Below, piece after piece: positions 63,971 to 64,000 of a DNA stretch of 64,000 bases. The stretch is taken from NCBI RefSeq assembly GCF_017303315.1, contig NZ_JAFKOI010000007.1, positions 1 to 64,000 on the forward strand, given 5' to 3'. Numbering within the stretch: the first letter of the stretch is position 1; every line of letters begins with the position of its first letter. The notes below the pieces were generated by a model, which had not been told where the DNA came from, did no database searches, and saw only the letters and a program-made list of their open reading frames with translations. This stretch comes from Bacillus sp. NTK071 (GTDB lineage: Bacteria; Bacillota; Bacilli; Bacillales; Guptibacillaceae). The translations under genes were made by a program, and so were the position numbers.

Positions 63971-64000
63971 TTAATTCAACTCAACTTTCACAGGCTCCAA
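63971..64000 (-). CDS. C-terminal end of an unidentified gene (partial)
   Basis: Nine residues (LEPVKVELN) and a TAA directly before the terminator. No identity can be given. Confidence 0.5.
   Translation of the reverse strand: MEPVKVELN

Overview
The window looks like a chromosomal stretch from a spore-forming member of the Bacillaceae. Nearly every start has a strong AAGGAGG-type ribosome binding site, the G+C is moderate to low, and TTG/GTG starts are frequent. It carries the germination hydrolase CwlJ, a YjcZ-family sporulation miniprotein, an RsbR-type stressosome protein, Spx, a collagen-like (exosporium-type) protein, a T-box leader and a yybP-ykoY Mn2+ riboswitch. The genus cannot be fixed from sequence reading alone. 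I see no prophage, insertion sequence, rRNA, tRNA or CRISPR array.

Layout. 1-1355: the 5' part of a collagen-like Gly-X-Thr repeat protein running off the left edge. 1.6-8.0 kb: a minus-strand 5-oxoproline operon (NRAMP-like transporter, pxpB, pxpA, pxpC, accB, accC, ycsI). 8.1-12.6 kb: a sodium symporter / sensor kinase / NtrC-type regulator operon whose regulator has lost the GAFTGA loop. 12.7-19.6 kb: a galactoside locus (alpha-galactosidase, galactokinase, a galT relic, divergent AraC regulator, second sodium symporter). 19.9-35.4 kb: assorted housekeeping and stress genes, including PBP3, an M20 dipeptidase, guanine deaminase, a cyanophycinase-like peptidase and an unrecognised 663-residue protein. 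35.5-40.5 kb: isoaspartyl dipeptidase and a YfcC-type transporter behind a clear sigma-54 promoter, with a divergent sigma-54 activator. 41-45.2 kb: prfC, an HxlR regulator, an RsbR-like protein and a GAF-STAS gene interrupted by one in-frame TGA. 45.4-51.8 kb: cwlJ, a MHYT-GGDEF-EAL protein, T-box-controlled trpS and a desaturase. 52-54.1 kb: arsRBC. 55-64 kb: MFS exporter, spx paralogue, universal stress protein, a second-type histidyl-tRNA synthetase behind a His-codon leader peptide, Mn2+-riboswitch-controlled terC, and a methyltransferase.

The most interesting signals are regulatory or non-coding. They are the leader peptide with three consecutive His codons and an attenuator-like terminator in front of hisS; the TGA at a position where related GAF domains, as I recall them, have Cys; three intergenic clusters of repeats with an exact 20-bp period; the NtrC-type regulator with a degenerate sigma-54 contact loop; and a family of hairpin-bearing dispersed repeats that includes a variant lacking its GC-rich centre. 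Start codons were chosen from ribosome binding site spacing and, where possible, from promoter position, so several genes are shorter than the longest open frame.
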